Positions 5,939-6,303 of a stretch of DNA of 6,303 nucleotides are shown one piece after another. Source of the stretch: Gammaproteobacteria bacterium (GTDB taxonomy: Bacteria > Pseudomonadota > Gammaproteobacteria > GCA-001735895); the NCBI GenBank assembly GCA_029864065.1, contig JAOTUD010000181.1, positions 1 to 6,303 of the forward strand. Direction: 5' to 3'. The translations under genes were made by a program, and so were the position numbers. The notes beneath the pieces were generated by a model. That model searched no databases and was not told the origin of the DNA. It saw only the letters and a list, made by a program, of their open reading frames with translations. Position 1 is the first letter of the stretch; the number at the start of each line of letters is the position of its first letter.

Positions 5939-6145
5939 GGTTATTTTCCCCCTACATTCCATATACTTTCACCCGCGGCCCGATGGTTAAGTCTGGCGGC
6001 TGCGTACGCAATGTAATTACCCAGGATTTTTATTATTATTATCAACGATCTACAAAGTGTACTTGAATTTTACTTGAAGAAACTACGTGACCTTTGATGT
6101 ACTGAGTATGGACCAGAATTCAAATTTTTCCTCATTTTCTAGCCG
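5939..6145. promoter_or_regulatory. AT-rich divergent intergenic region upstream of bioA
   Basis: This 207-base gap is clearly more AT-rich than its surroundings. Going right it holds the microprotein ribosome binding site, TATACT at 5962-5967, the perfect palindrome TGCGTACGCA (6001-6010), an ATT-repeat tract at about 6027-6042, and two copies of TACTTGAA (6060-6067 and 6071-6078) exactly 11 bases apart. Divergent promoters for bioA and the minus-strand pair must lie here, but I could not find a -35/-10 pair that I trust. I see no BirA-type operator with TTGTAAACC/GGTTTACAA arms. Confidence 0.45.
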
Positions 6146-6303
6146 ATGACGGGGCCTTCCACGATAGAGTCCCAGGTCGCCTTCGATTACGAACACATCT
6201 GGCACCCCTACAGCGCGAGGCACAGCAAGCTGCCGGTTTATCATGTCGATTCGGCAAGCGGCGTATATTTGCATCTTTCCGATGGCCGGAAACTGCTCGA
6301 CGG
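6146..6303 (+). CDS. bioA: Adenosylmethionine-8-amino-7-oxononanoate aminotransferase, N-terminal fragment
   Basis: The visible 52 codons read into the right edge of the window. FDYEHIWHPYS (residues 13-23) matches the N-terminal 'D-x-x-H-x-W-H-P-Y' signature of BioA, and LPVYHVDSASGVYLHLSDGRKLLD follows as in the family, just before the expected Gly-x-Ser-Ser-Trp-Trp motif that lies outside. BioA is a PLP enzyme that transfers an amino group from S-adenosylmethionine to KAPA, making DAPA in biotin synthesis in the cytosol. A TAG at 6140-6142 closes the frame just upstream, so ATG 6146 is the earliest possible start. It lacks a clear ribosome binding site, which is odd. No other biotin gene is in the window. 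Confidence 0.85.
   Translation, partial: MTGPSTIESQVAFDYEHIWHPYSARHSKLPVYHVDSASGVYLHLSDGRKLLD

Overview
The window looks like an ordinary chromosomal stretch from a moderately GC-rich proteobacterium. A gammaproteobacterium is the best guess, based on the mix of families (a DUF2889 protein, an EamA/DMT permease, an agmatinase-type ureohydrolase, a second-copy style peptide deformylase, BioA) and on short intergenic gaps with frequent GTG/TTG starts. I cannot name a genus from sequence alone. I see no rRNA, tRNA, CRISPR array, insertion sequence or phage gene.

Left part (1-2165). The 3' end of a polytopic membrane protein of the GT-C/GT39 type runs into the window from the left on the plus strand. 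Two minus-strand genes converge on it: a small charged protein of 85 aa (1161-1418) and a DUF2889 protein (1524-2084). A perfect 13-bp inverted repeat lies just past the DUF2889 stop codon.

Middle part (2166-4101). An EamA-family permease on the plus strand and an agmatinase/ureohydrolase on the minus strand converge and share a 4-bp CTAG at their stop codons. The ureohydrolase has a good sigma70-type promoter in the 83-bp gap that separates it from the divergent deformylase gene.

Right part (4102-6303). A peptide deformylase gene overlaps by 11 bp a short formyltransferase gene that has the catalytic Asn/His/Asp triad but no C-terminal tRNA-binding domain. The pair is the most intriguing unit here: one enzyme adds a formyl group and the other removes one, yet the formyltransferase is too short to be a normal Met-tRNA formyltransferase. 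Converging on it is an uncharacterised two-domain protein (5272-5847, minus), preceded by and overlapping a 32-aa single-span membrane microprotein (5840-5938) that has a strong ribosome binding site. An AT-rich gap of about 200 bp follows, and then the first 52 codons of bioA on the plus strand run off the right edge.

The genes do not form one pathway. They are a string of short transcription units. The credible co-transcribed pairs are def with the formyltransferase and the microprotein with the two-domain protein; the 85-aa gene and the DUF2889 gene might form a third.
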